Source of the DNA: DATBLE01 sp963837265
Lineage (GTDB): Bacteria; Actinomycetota; Thermoleophilia; Gaiellales; Gaiellaceae
Length of the DNA: 64,000 nt
Assembly: GCA_963837265.1 (NCBI GenBank)
Contig: CAWIMQ010000001.1
Location: 248,001-312,000, forward strand
Direction: 5' to 3'
In this document: positions 34,269-42,806 of the stretch, piece by piece
Layout: each line of letters opens with the position of its first letter
How positions within the stretch are numbered: the first letter of the stretch is position 1
Notes under the pieces: model-generated
The model's input: the letters and a program-made list of their open reading frames with translations, nothing else
Told to the model about the DNA's origin: nothing
Database searches by the model: none
Translations under genes and position numbers: made by a program

Positions 34269-35083
34269 GACGGCTCCGCCGGCTCAACCCGGACGTTGAC
34301 GCGCAATCCCCAGCGGCTCACACGCCGACCGTCCTTTGGTCCGTCGGGATCGAGCAGGGAGACGCCGGCCGACACGCGTTCCCGACAGGCTGCGATCAAT
34401 TCCGGGCGATCGAATTCGAGTGTCTCGACGAGGTAGCCAAGTCGCTTGAACACCGTCCGGTTCCCCAGACGATCGCCGTACTCGACGAGGGTGGCGGCAT
34501 CGTGGTCGTCGAGGTATGCCGCCAGGATCTCAGCAGAGTGGCGAATGCCGCCGCCGAGCCGCGGCGTGTCGAGGATGTCGACGACGGTGCGCGCGGCGTC
34601 GGCGAGGCTCAAGCGTACGTCGCCCTGCCATTCCATCTTCATGCCCCACTCCAGGGCTTCCGCTGAAATGTGGCTGAGGAGGTAGTCGTGGTCGAGCAGC
34701 CGGACGGAGGATGCTCGCACTCGCTCGGTCGTCTTGAGGACGGTTGTACGAAAGACCTGCTCGGTGAGTCCCCAGTGATTGGCGGCGGTCCAGCCAGTGA
34801 AGTAGCAGGGAGACCAAACTGCCGCTGCAACGATCAGTGCGTCCTCGGACCAGGAGGCCGGACTGCTTGCATCGAGTGGGACAGGGATGTAGAGGCCACG
34901 CCGGGCCCGGCGAAGCCAGCCGTCGGCCGCCCAGCGCGACAGCTTTTTCGCGGCCGTGTCGGCGTCGACGCCAAGTGCCTCAACCACATCGGTTGGTGTC
35001 ACGAACCGGCGACCTGCGCCGAGCACCGCCGTCAACTCGGCGCGCCCCTTGACGCCAATCCCCGCCGGTATCGGAATCGACAT
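34265..35083 (-). CDS. AbiEi-type antitoxin
   Basis: The 272-residue protein starts with a winged helix (FVTPTDVVEALGVDADTAAKKLSRWAADGW, LRRARRGLYIPVP) and continues with the AbiEi antitoxin core: EDALIVAAAVWSPCYFTGWTAANHWGL, then SLADAARTVVDIL and a helical C-terminus. In AbiE systems this protein represses the operon and counters AbiEii without a stable complex (type IV). Start ATG 35083 follows GAGAGGAG. It overlaps the toxin gene by 4 bp. Upstream, an 8+8-bp inverted repeat is the likely operator. Confidence 0.88.
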   Translation of the reverse strand: MSIPIPAGIGVKGRAELTAVLGAGRRFVTPTDVVEALGVDADTAAKKLSRWAADGWLRRARRGLYIPVPLDASSPASWSEDALIVAAAVWSPCYFTGWTAANHWGLTEQVFRTTVLKTTERVRASSVRLLDHDYLLSHISAEALEWGMKMEWQGDVRLSLADAARTVVDILDTPRLGGGIRHSAEILAAYLDDHDAATLVEYGDRLGNRTVFKRLGYLVETLEFDRPELIAACRERVSAGVSLLDPDGPKDGRRVSRWGLRVNVRVEPAEPS

Positions 35084-35106
35084 GCCAACAACTCCTCTCA
35101 GACGTG

Positions 35107-35134
35107 AGTTACTGGATCTACGATATCAGTAACT
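35107..35134. promoter_or_regulatory. Inverted repeat upstream of abiEi, probable operator
   Basis: AGTTACTG (35107-35114) and CAGTAACT (35127-35134) form a perfect 8-bp inverted repeat with a 12-bp spacer, 24-51 bp before the abiEi start, in an otherwise AT-richer stretch. AbiEi antitoxins are known to bind inverted repeats in their own promoter, so this is the natural operator candidate. Confidence 0.65.
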
Positions 35135-35340
35135 ACAGGCCAATACATCATGTGCGGTGCGAGGTGTTGGCTCGCTCTTGCCGTGTCGATCTTGAGACAG
35201 GCCGGACCGGCTGATACCGTCCTCGTCGCGGGACGGGACGAAGCCGGTGTGAACCCGGGCGCCCGCGCCGAGCGGTTCCGAAGAGACCGCCGAAGGCTGC
35301 CTGACCGAAACCACGACGAGTTCCGAGCGACACGACCTAA

Positions 35341-35372
35341 TAGAAAAAGCCCCGTTTCCAGGGCTTTTTCCG
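35341..35372 (-). terminator. Rho-independent terminator of rnpB
   Basis: Read on the minus strand, a stem AAAAAGCCCTGG...CGGGGCTTTTT directly follows the RNase P RNA, with the U-run at its 3' end. The same sequence is duplicated at 16843-16874. Confidence 0.85.
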
Positions 35373-35392
35373 TAGCAGGCCTGTAAGCCGGA
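35373..35392. repeat. rnpB 3'-end attachment core (site beside the intact RNA gene)
   Basis: TAGCAGGCCTGTAAGCCGGA is the 3' terminal part of rnpB, including one strand of helix P1. It is duplicated at 10387 and 16875. As the copy attached to the full-length RNA gene it is the right end of the integrated block. Confidence 0.85.
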
Positions 35393-35722
35393 TTCTGTCG
35401 AGGGTGACCATCTTTCTAGGCCGCCGGTTGCCCGGCGGCTCGAGCGGTGTACCCGGTTCCTCGGCGGGCCGCGTCGTCGGAACCTGCTTCACCTTGCACC
35501 GGACGGGGTTTGGCGAGCCGCCGTGTCACCACGACGCTGGTGGGCTCTTACCCCACCCTTTCACCCTTACCGCCGGCGTCTCCGGAGAGGCGTTCGCCGG
35601 AGGCGGTCTCCTTTCTGTGCCACTTTCCGTCGGCTTTCGCCGCCTGGGGTTTCCCCAGCGTCCTGCCCTGCGGTGTCCGGACTTTCCTCGGAGCGTGCGC
35701 CCCGCGGTCACCCGGCCTGCAC
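35373..35722 (-). ncRNA. rnpB: RNase P RNA, bacterial class A
   Basis: The minus strand carries the universal landmarks in order: GCAGGCCGG helix P1 5' strand, GAGGAAAGTCCGGAC (CR-I, P4 5' strand) near 35690, GGTAAGGGTGAAAGGGTG, GGTAAGAGCCCACCAGC, GCAAGGTGAAGCAGG, and at the 3' end CACCCTCGACAGAATCCGGC (CR-V with ACAGAA), TTACAGGCCTGC closing P1. Length is about 350 nt. It is the catalytic RNA that matures tRNA 5' ends. The gene is complete, although foreign DNA has entered at its 3' end, because integration rebuilds that end and the terminator. Confidence 0.95.
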
Positions 35723-35737
35723 CGTGAATGGTAGCGG

Positions 35738-36064
35738 CTACGAGTTCTGGGCCGCCCTCAGCCAGGCGGCCCGAAGCTCCCGCGCGCGCTGCTCGAGCCG
35801 CGCGAGCAGGCCGCGCGCCTCCACGAGCCGAGGCCGGAGCAGCTCGACCCGGCGGAGCTCGGCGGCGATCTCGACCATCGAGCTCTCCGGGTCGGCGGTC
35901 AGCGCGGCCAGCCGCCGCTCGCGCGCGCCGACGCGCTTCTCGATCGCCTCCGCCCACCGGGCGGCGTCGCGGCTGAGCTCGCGCAGCTCGCTCTCGGTCA
36001 CGCTGCCGCTCGCGAGCACCTCGCGGAGACGGGCGACGAGTGCGGAATCGAGCGACTTGGCCAA
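35738..36064 (-). CDS. Coiled-coil protein of unknown function
   Basis: A 108-residue Arg/Glu/Leu-rich frame (VARLREVLASGSVTESELRE, AEAIEKRVGARERRLAALTA, LRRVELLRPRLVEARGLLAR) looks like an alpha-helical coiled coil. TTG 36064 is the likeliest start; the longer frame upstream is not protein-like. It precedes rnpB by about 15 bp on the same strand and lies downstream of lexA and the Zn-ribbon gene. I do not recognise it and assign no function. Confidence 0.5.
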   Translation of the reverse strand: MAKSLDSALVARLREVLASGSVTESELRELSRDAARWAEAIEKRVGARERRLAALTADPESSMVEIAAELRRVELLRPRLVEARGLLARLEQRARELRAAWLRAAQNS

Positions 36065-36146
36065 GGCTGGGCGGTGCCGTGGACGGGAGGAGCTTGCCAG
36101 ACCTGGCTGCCGCGCGCCACAGCCGCGTGCCAGAAGGTGCGGGGCG

Positions 36147-36359
36147 CTAGAGAGACGGAGCGCCGGCCAGCGTCTCTGCGTCGACGGTCGACGCACCGAG
36201 CGCAGGCCCGCCGGGCAGCTCCAACCCACACAGCGCACAGCCGATCCCGTCGGCGCGGTGGAGCAGGAACTCGCCGCAGACCGGGCACTCCAGGCTCGCC
36301 CCACGGAAGATCGCGATCAGCTCCTGGTCGAGGGTGCGGTGGAAGGAGGCGACGTTCAC
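36147..36359 (-). CDS. Small zinc-ribbon protein following lexA
   Basis: The 70-residue product contains two CxxC knuckles (LECPVCGEFLLHR and GIGCALCGLELPG) that form a zinc ribbon after a short helix (FHRTLDQELIAIF). GTG 36359 overlaps the lexA stop by 4 bp, so it is translated with lexA and should share its SOS control. Function unknown. Confidence 0.75.
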   Translation of the reverse strand: MNVASFHRTLDQELIAIFRGASLECPVCGEFLLHRADGIGCALCGLELPGGPALGASTVDAETLAGAPSL

Positions 36360-36979
36360 AGCGTGCGGAACACTCCGATCACCTTGCCGAGGACCGAGAC
36401 GTGGCTCGCGTAGATCGGCTCGTACGCGCTGTTCTCGGGCTGGAGCCGGATTCGTCCGCGCTCGCGGTAGAACCGCTTGACGGTCGCCTCGTCGGCCGCC
36501 TCGTCGTCGCCGGCGAGCGCGACGACGATGTCGCCGTCGCGGGCGTCCTGCTGCCGGCGGACGACGACGTAGTCGCCGTCGAGGATGCCGGCGTCCTGCA
36601 TCGAGTCGCCACGGACCCGGAGCAGGAACTCCTCGCCCCCGTGCGAGAGCGGCTCGGGGACGGAGATGTACGCGTCGACGTTCTGCTCGGCGAGCAGCGG
36701 GCCGCCGGCGGCGATCTGACCGACGAGCGGCAGCGAGTGCATGGCGCCGCCCTCGCGCGCCCCGGGCCGGGCCCGTCCGGTGAGCTCGAGCGCACGCGGC
36801 TTCGTCGGATCGCGCTTGATCGCGCCGGCCCGCTCCAGGTTCGCGAGGTGCGCGTGGACAGTGGACGGCGAGGCGAGCCCGACCTTCTCGCCGATCTCGC
36901 GAACGGTCGGCGGGTAGCCGTGCGCGTCGACGTACTCGACGAGGAACTCCCAGATCTCCTGCTGGCGCTTGGTCAGCAA
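36356..36979 (-). CDS. lexA: LexA, SOS-response repressor
   Basis: The 207-residue protein has the winged HTH (LTKRQQEIWEFLVEYVDAHG, PPTVREIGEKVGLASPSTVH) and the S24 peptidase half: cleavage site Ala-Gly in GQIAAGGPLL, catalytic Ser in RGDSMQDAGI, and Lys in ATVKRFYRE. RecA filaments trigger self-cleavage and derepress DNA-repair genes. I place the start at TTG 36979 (MLTKRQQ), 8 bp after GGAGG, and not at the upstream ATG 37003, because that ATG lies inside the LexA box. The Zn-ribbon gene follows with 4-bp overlap. Confidence 0.93.
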   Translation of the reverse strand: MLTKRQQEIWEFLVEYVDAHGYPPTVREIGEKVGLASPSTVHAHLANLERAGAIKRDPTKPRALELTGRARPGAREGGAMHSLPLVGQIAAGGPLLAEQNVDAYISVPEPLSHGGEEFLLRVRGDSMQDAGILDGDYVVVRRQQDARDGDIVVALAGDDEAADEATVKRFYRERGRIRLQPENSAYEPIYASHVSVLGKVIGVFRTL

Positions 36980-36996
36980 CGTGGCACCTCCGGAAG

Positions 36997-37010
36997 CGAA
37001 CATGCGTTCG
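36997..37010. promoter_or_regulatory. LexA (SOS) box
   Basis: CGAACATGCGTTCG fits the Gram-positive/actinobacterial SOS box (CGAAC-N4-GTTCG) and lies 18 bp before the lexA TTG start. It implies self-repression of lexA. Confidence 0.85.
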
Positions 37011-37143
37011 AGAGTAGCGGCAGGATCGGACGACGTCAAGCTGCGAGACGCCCACCACCCAGGGAAGTGACCTGGCGTCGAAGGGCTGGCCAGATGGTTC
37101 GCGTCCCCGCGTGGTCGCGGGCACTATCGGGAACACTTCCGGC

Positions 37144-37302
37144 ATGACGATTGTCCTCGGCGTCGTGCTCTGCCTGATCGCGGTGGTCAGCGTCGTCGTC
37201 CTGTTCTGGGTCACTATCTGGGCGGCGAAGAAAGACGGCGAGGAGGATCGCGCGGTCCAGGAACGGACCGGCGTCCGCCGGAAGACGCGGATCGGCCTCT
37301 AG
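37144..37302 (+). CDS. Single-pass small membrane protein
   Basis: The 52-residue frame has one strong transmembrane segment (IVLGVVLCLIAVVSVVVLFW) at residues 3-24 and a charged tail (KKDGEEDRAVQERTGVRRKT). It diverges from lexA. Start ATG 37144 is favoured; GTG 37111 is possible. Function unknown. Confidence 0.5.
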   Translation: MTIVLGVVLCLIAVVSVVVLFWVTIWAAKKDGEEDRAVQERTGVRRKTRIGL

Positions 37303-37480
37303 GCGTTAGGGATCAGTCGTCTCTCTCGCACGCACTCGCTCGAGCGACATTCCTGCGCTGGCCCAGACGAATGCCTGCGACCTGGAACGCTGTGACTGAG
37401 CAGTCCTGTCCGCGTTTTCTCACTCGCTGAGTCACCGCGCATCCGGTCAGGCTGCGCTTCTGAGCAAGTGCGGCGGCCCT

Positions 37481-37967
37481 TTAGGACAGGTCGAGTGACT
37501 GGTACGCCGGTGTCAGCTCCGTCCAGCGCACCTTCCAGTTCGATCCGTCTCCATCGAGGTAGCGACCAAGATCCTCGATGTGGGCCTGCCAGCCGGCACC
37601 GTGCTTGTATCGAACGCCGAGCGGCAAGCCGCGCTCCTCGACGACGAGCCGCGTCCGCCCGGCCTCAGCGCTGGCACAGCCTCGATCACAGCCTCGTCGT
37701 CGGTTTCCGGCTCCATCGTGATCACAAGGCGGTGTGGAGGGTCGCAGACGTCGATGCGTCCAGGCCCTTCCCAGGTGCTGGTGAAACGCGCCTGCACGAT
37801 GCCGCCAACTCTCAGGTCGCCCTCGACCGTGGCGATCCAGCGGGCGAGGCGTCCGGCTCCGTGATTGCCGACCAGAGATCGGCGATGTTCGTGTCATACA
37901 CATCCTCCACGCGCACGGCCCCACGGCGCTCGTCGATCCGGCGCATGCTGCCCAGGATTTGATTCAT
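37481..37967 (-). pseudogene. SRPBCC/AHSA1-like protein gene with two frame breaks
   Basis: From ATG 37967 the sequence reads MNQILGSMRRIDERRGAVRV and YDTNIADLWSAITEPD. Then, after a one-base loss near 37850, it continues in the next frame as RLARWIATVEGDLRVGG and FTSTWEGPGRIDVCDPPHRL. After a second break near 37680 it goes on as AEAGRTRLVVEERGLPLG, HIEDLGRYLDGDGSNWK and stops at 37481. This is the AHSA1 fold that often accompanies ArsR regulators. Its start overlaps the ArsR stop by 4 bp. Confidence 0.8.
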
Positions 37968-38290
37968 GCGGTTCTCCTCCTCGCCCGCTTGCCGCGGGCG
38001 ATCTCTGTGTGCAGGGCGTCGAGACGCTGCTCCCACATGACCCGATAGTGCTCGAGCCAGCCGTCGAGCTCGGCGAGCGGCTCCGGTCGCAGCCGATAGA
38101 CCCGCCACTGCGCCCGCTGCTCGACCTCGACCAGCCCCGCCTCTCGCAGCACCCGCAAGTGCCGCGAGACACCCGGTCGCGCGATCGGCAGCGCTTCGGC
38201 GAGTTCGCCGACCGTCGCTGGGCGGCCGCGCAGGATCTCGAGCATCGTGCGCCGACTCTCATCCGCCAGGGCATGCAGCACCTCATCCAT
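37964..38290 (-). CDS. ArsR-family transcriptional regulator
   Basis: The 108-residue protein has the ArsR winged helix: MDEVLHALADESRRTMLEIL, GRPATVGELAEALPIARPGV, SRHLRVLREAGLVEVEQRAQ, and WRVYRLRPEPLAELDGWL. No metal-binding cysteines are present, as in the ArsR subgroup paired with SRPBCC proteins. ATG 38290 begins a two-gene operon with the broken SRPBCC gene. A TAACCGGGTAGTTATGTAAC stretch just upstream may hold its promoter/operator. Confidence 0.88.
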   Translation of the reverse strand: MDEVLHALADESRRTMLEILRGRPATVGELAEALPIARPGVSRHLRVLREAGLVEVEQRAQWRVYRLRPEPLAELDGWLEHYRVMWEQRLDALHTEIARGKRARRRTA

Positions 38291-38628
38291 CGCTCGGAGT
38301 GTAACCGGGTAGTTATGTAACCGTAAAGGTACATACGCGGCCGCGGATCGAGCCGTCGGGACGCCGTGCCCCCAACGTTCGCGTCCGACCTGAGACGACA
38401 CGGGGCGCGATGGAAGACACCCGTTCGGCCGGAACGGGCTCTGGCGTCATTCCGGAACTCACTGCGCACCTGGGCGTTCACCCCCGGGGGCCGTCGCCGC
38501 GACCGACACGGCGGGCGCGGCCCAGCGGCGCGCGCCGTCGGCAGGCGACGCGGGTGCAGCGAGCGAGCCGAGTAGAGGGCTCGCGGGGGAACGAGGGGTT
38601 CCCCCGCGACGGCTACAATTGCCGCCGC
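38291..38628. other. Intergenic region with a strong hairpin and the tRNA promoter
   Basis: No protein gene is seen. An 11-bp perfect stem (CGCGGGGGAAC / GTTCCCCCGCG, loop GAGGG) lies at 38582-38608. Its GGGGGAAC...GTTCCCCC core resembles the hairpin in the 55.5-kb repeat units. TACAAT at 38614-38619, ten bases before the tRNA, is a good -10 box. Confidence 0.6.
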
Positions 38629-38713
<85 letters not shown>

Positions 38714-38769
38714 TGCGCTCCTCGCTCCCGGCGCTCGCGCAGCTGCGCGGGCGCTAGGGTGCGCAGTCG

Positions 38770-40206
38770 ATGAAGGACGCCTGCGCAGCGGCGGTCGACG
38801 CCGCGCTCGGATCGGGGGCCGCGTACGCGGACGCGCGCGCGGTCGTGCGGCGCTCGCAGGCGGTCGAGACGCGCGACCGGCGCGTCGTCACCCTCGCGGA
38901 TGCGGAATCGGCCGGGATCGGCGTCCGGGTGCTGGTCCGTGGCGCCTGGGGGTTCGCCTGCGACCGGCGCCTGAGCCCCGAGGGCGGGCGTGAGGCGGCA
39001 CTCCGGGCCGCTGCCTTCGCCGCGGCGGCCGGGGGCAACGGGACGAGGGCGCTGGCCGCGGTCGAGCCCCGTTCCGGCAGCTTCCGACCGGACGTCCGGC
39101 AAGATCCGTTCGCCGTCTCGCTCGAGGACAAGGTCGCGCTCTGCCTGCGCGCCGAGGAGGCTGCGCGGCACCCGGACGTCAAGGTGACGCAGGCTCAGGT
39201 CCGCGCCCGGTCCGAGCGGAAGCTGCTCCTCTCGTCGGAGGGCTCGGAGATCGACCAGGAGCTCGTCGAGTGCGGCGGCGGGCTCGACGTGACCGCGATC
39301 GGTGCCGACGGGACCGTCCAGGTGCGGAGCCATCCGAGCGCGCATGTCGGCTCGAGCGCGCAGGCCGGCTGGGAGCACGTCGAGAGCCTCGGCCTCGAGC
39401 AGGAGGCGCCGCGGGTGGCCGAGCAGGCGGCGGCGCTGCTGCGCGCCGACGTGTGCCCGGCGAAGGTGACGACGGTGGTGATCGACGCCGAGCAGATGCA
39501 GCTCCAGGTGCACGAGTCCGTCGGCCATCCGACCGAGCTCGACCGCATCTACGGTACGGAGGCGGCGTACGCAGGAACGAGCTTCCTCTCCCCGGGCGAC
39601 CTCGGCACGCTCCGGTACGGCTCCGAGCACATGAGCATCACCGCCGACCCGACCACGCCGCTCGGCCTCGGCACCTTCGCCTTCGACGACGAGGGCGTTC
39701 CTGCGGAGCGGGTCCCGATCGTGGCCGAGGGCGTCCTGCGCGGCTTCCTGACCTCGCGTGAGACCGCCGCGCGCATCGGCCACGGGGCCGGCGGCTCGAT
39801 GCGGGCGGACGGCTGGGCCCGGATGCCGCTCGTCCGGATGACGAACCTGCACCTGGAGCCGGGGAGCGGCACGCTCGAAGAGCTGATCTCGGAGGTGGAC
39901 GACGGCGTCTACCTGGAGACCAACCGCAGCTGGTCGATCGACGACAAGCGGCTCAACTTCCAGTTCGGGACGCAGATCGCGTGGGAGATCAAATCCGGGA
40001 AGCTGGGCCGGATGCTGCGCGACGCGACCTACACGGGCGTCACGCCGGTCTTCTGGGCGTCTCTCGACCGGGTCGCCGGGCCGGAAGCCTGGGTGATGCA
40101 CGGGCTGACGAACTGCGGCAAGGGGCAGCCCGGCCAGCACGCCCACGTCTCGCACGGTGCCTCGCCCGCCCGCTTCCGGAACGTTCAGATCGGCGTCACG
40201 TCGTGA
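38770..40206 (+). CDS. tldD: TldD-like metalloprotease subunit
   Basis: The 478-residue product belongs to the TldD/PmbA family. The zinc-binding HExxxH appears as VHESVGHPTELDRIYG (residues ~245-260), and a late Cys in THGLTNCGKGQPG-type sequence (HGLTNCGKGQPGQHAH) supplies the third ligand. The N-terminal half has the family's mixed fold (GIGVRVLVRGAWGFACD). TldD with TldE trims peptides and degrades CcdA-like antitoxins or matures peptide products in other bacteria. It is followed by tldE on the same strand, 73 bp later. Confidence 0.93.
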   Translation: MKDACAAAVDAALGSGAAYADARAVVRRSQAVETRDRRVVTLADAESAGIGVRVLVRGAWGFACDRRLSPEGGREAALRAAAFAAAAGGNGTRALAAVEPRSGSFRPDVRQDPFAVSLEDKVALCLRAEEAARHPDVKVTQAQVRARSERKLLLSSEGSEIDQELVECGGGLDVTAIGADGTVQVRSHPSAHVGSSAQAGWEHVESLGLEQEAPRVAEQAAALLRADVCPAKVTTVVIDAEQMQLQVHESVGHPTELDRIYGTEAAYAGTSFLSPGDLGTLRYGSEHMSITADPTTPLGLGTFAFDDEGVPAERVPIVAEGVLRGFLTSRETAARIGHGAGGSMRADGWARMPLVRMTNLHLEPGSGTLEELISEVDDGVYLETNRSWSIDDKRLNFQFGTQIAWEIKSGKLGRMLRDATYTGVTPVFWASLDRVAGPEAWVMHGLTNCGKGQPGQHAHVSHGASPARFRNVQIGVTS

Positions 40207-40208
40207 GC

Positions 40209-40275
40209 GGCCATTTCGCTCGCGCGAAATGGTTAGGGAGGCTCGCCGGCCATTTCCCGACCGAAGGGAGGGGAA
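40209..40275. repeat. Inverted repeats between tldD and tldE
   Basis: GCCATTTCGC pairs with GCGAAATGG (about 40208-40233), and a second half-related GGCCATTTCCC...GGGAATGGC arm follows to 40279. The second hairpin overlaps the tldE ribosome site. It may adjust relative expression of the two subunits. Confidence 0.5.
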
Positions 40276-40279
40276 TGGC

Positions 40280-41638
40280 ATGAGCGAGGCGCTGGCGCTC
40301 GCCGAGCGGGCGCTCGCGCTCGCCGACGGCGACGGGGCCGAGGCGGTCGCCACCACCGAGCGCTCCGGCTTCGCGCGGTACGCGGGCGACGAGGTCCACC
40401 AGCCGACGCTGGTCGACAACGTCGCGGTCCAGCTCCGCGTGATCCGTGACGGCCGCGCCGGCGTCGCCGCCACGAACCACACCGACGACGAGGGGCTTGC
40501 CCGGCTCGCCCGCCGGGCCGGCGACCTGGCCGCGAGCGCGAGCCCGGATCCGGACCTCGTCCCGCCCGCGCCGCCCGCCGAGGTCCCGCCGATCGGCGGC
40601 TACGACGAGGAGACGGCCGCGCTGGGGGCGGACGACCAGGCGCGCCTCGCGACGACGGCGATCGGGGCCGCCGGCGACTTCGGCCTGTACGGCTACTTCA
40701 CGAGCGGGGTGTGCGAGCTCGCGGTCGCCTCGAGCGCGGGCTTGCGCGCCTCGCAGCGGACGACCGATGCGACCTGCCTGGCGCTCGCCGCGGGCGACGG
40801 CGCCTCTGGATACGCACTGCGCACCGCCTGGCGCGCAGGCGAGATCGACCCGGCCGCGGTCGCCGAGGAGGCGGCGCGGAAAGCGGCGCGCACGCACCAT
40901 GCCTCGGCGGCCGAGCCCGCGCGCTACCGGGCCGTGCTCGAGCCGTACGCGGTCGCGGAGCTCCTCTACTACGCCGCGATCGACATGTTCAACGGGCTCG
41001 CGCTGCTCGAGGAACGGAGCTTCTTCTCGGGCCGGATCGGCTTGCGTGTCTTCGATCCGCGGGTGACGCTCGCCGACGACGCGCTCGACCCGCGCGGCCT
41101 GCCGGCGGCGGTCGACTACGAAGGGACGCCGAAGCAGCGAGTCGTCCTCGTCGACGAGGGGGTGATCCGCGACGCGGTCTGGGACCGAGCGACGGCAGCG
41201 CGTGCGGGCAGAGACTCCACGGGGCACGGGTTGCCCGCCGAGATGCGCTCCTACGGGGCGATCCCGACCGCGGTGACGATGTCGACCGGAGACGCCGAGT
41301 CCGTCGACGAGCTGGCCGACCTCGTCGGCGACGGGCTGTACGTCACGCGTCTTCACTATCTCGGCATCGTCGACCCGCGTGAGGGGGTGATCACCGGCAT
41401 GACCCGGGACGGCACGTTTCGCGTCCGCGACGGGAAGGTCGCCGAGCCCCTCGTCAACCTGCGCTTCACGGTGGCGGTGCCCGAGCTGCTCGCGGACGTC
41501 CCCGCCCTGACCCGGGACTCGCTGCTCGTCAACGTGAGCGACTTCTACGACGAGCGCTGGGCGTTCGGCTACCGCGTTCCCGCGCTCGCGACCGGCTGCT
41601 TCAACGTCACGGGCGCCGGCTCGGCACCGGGTCTCTAG
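40280..41638 (+). CDS. tldE: TldE/PmbA-like metalloprotease subunit
   Basis: The 452-residue protein is a PmbA/TldE homologue: RDGRAGVAATNHTDDEGLAR, GLYGYFTSGVCELAVASSAG, DPRGLPAAVDYEGTPKQRVV, then DSTGHGLPAEMRSYG and RVPALATGCFNVTG. It lacks the HExxxH, as expected for the non-catalytic partner of TldD. ATG 40280 follows GGGAGGGGA. Its stop codon TAG spans the exact insertion point of the IS630-family element, and the element's first base G keeps the codon intact. It converges with secG once the element is removed. Confidence 0.93.
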   Translation: MSEALALAERALALADGDGAEAVATTERSGFARYAGDEVHQPTLVDNVAVQLRVIRDGRAGVAATNHTDDEGLARLARRAGDLAASASPDPDLVPPAPPAEVPPIGGYDEETAALGADDQARLATTAIGAAGDFGLYGYFTSGVCELAVASSAGLRASQRTTDATCLALAAGDGASGYALRTAWRAGEIDPAAVAEEAARKAARTHHASAAEPARYRAVLEPYAVAELLYYAAIDMFNGLALLEERSFFSGRIGLRVFDPRVTLADDALDPRGLPAAVDYEGTPKQRVVLVDEGVIRDAVWDRATAARAGRDSTGHGLPAEMRSYGAIPTAVTMSTGDAESVDELADLVGDGLYVTRLHYLGIVDPREGVITGMTRDGTFRVRDGKVAEPLVNLRFTVAVPELLADVPALTRDSLLVNVSDFYDERWAFGYRVPALATGCFNVTGAGSAPGL

Positions 41639-42806
41639 TGACCTGAGTCGTTAGTTCGCGGACGGGTTGGAGGGACCTGGGGTTTTGTGGCGAATGCCGT
41701 CGTCGTCAACGGCGACGATGGGAGAGGTCATGGGGGAGCGTGCCGAGGTTGTGGTCAGTGCGGAGGAGCGGGAGGTGCTCGAGCGGTGGGCTCGGCGGCG
41801 GTCGAGCGCGCAGGCGCTCGCGTTCCGGTGCCGGGTTGTGCTGGCTGCGGCGGAGGGGAAGTCGAGCACCGAGATCGCGGACGAGTTGGGGTGCAGTCGC
41901 CAGACGGTCGGGAGGTGGCGTGGTCGGTTCGCTCGGCGTGGGCTTGATGGGCTTCATGACGAGCCGCGGCCGGGCAAGCCGCGCTCGATCAGCGACGAGG
42001 ATGTCGAGCGGCTGATCGTGAAGACATTGGAGGAGCAGCCGAAAGGGGCGACGCATTGGTCGACGCGGTCGATGGCGGCGGCGACCGGGATGAGTCAGAG
42101 CGCGGTCAGCCGGATCTGGCGTGCGTTCGGGCTGAAGCCGCACCAGACGGAGACGTTCAAGCTCTCGCCGGATCCGCAGTTCATCGACAAGGTGCGCGAC
42201 ATCGTCGGGCTGTACCTGAACCCGCCCGAGGCGGCGGTCGTGTTGTGCGTGGACGAGAAGTCGCAGATCCAGGCGCTCGACCGGACGGCGCCGGTGCTGC
42301 CGCTGATGCCCGGAGTGCCCGAGCGGCGCAGCCACGACTACGTCCGCTACGGGACAACCAACCTGTACGCCGCCTTGGACGTGGCCTCCGGTCAGGTGAT
42401 CAGCGAGATGAGGCCGCGGCACCGCGCCGAGGAGTTCAAGCGCTTCCTCAACCAGGTCGACGCCGCGGTGCCGGCCGACCTGGATGTGCACGTGGTGCTC
42501 GACAACTCCTCGACGCACAAGACGCCGTCGATCCAGCGCTGGCTCGTCCGCCACCCGCGGTTCACGTTCCACTTCACCCCGACCTACAGCTCCTGGCTCA
42601 ACCTCGTCGAGCGCTGGTTCGCCGAGCTGACGACGAAATGGATCAAGCGCGGCAGCCACCGCTCCGTCCGCGACCTCGTCGCCTCGATCCGCACCTGGAT
42701 CACGAACTGGAACGACAACCCGAAACCGTTCGTCTGGCACAAGAGCGCGGACGAGATCCTCGACAGCCTCGCCGCCTACTGCCAACGGATTAACGACTCA
42801 GGACAC
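41638..42806 (+). mobile_element. IS630-family insertion sequence, 1169 bp
   Basis: Ends are imperfect inverted repeats: GTGACCTGAGTCGTTAGT on the left and, on the other strand, GTGTCCTGAGTCGTTAAT on the right. Both ends abut the dinucleotide TA (41636-41637 and 42807-42808), the duplicated target typical of IS630/Tc1. The left TA and the element's first G recreate the tldE stop codon, and the right TA plus the flanking G complete the transposase stop. The insertion therefore harms no gene. Confidence 0.92.
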
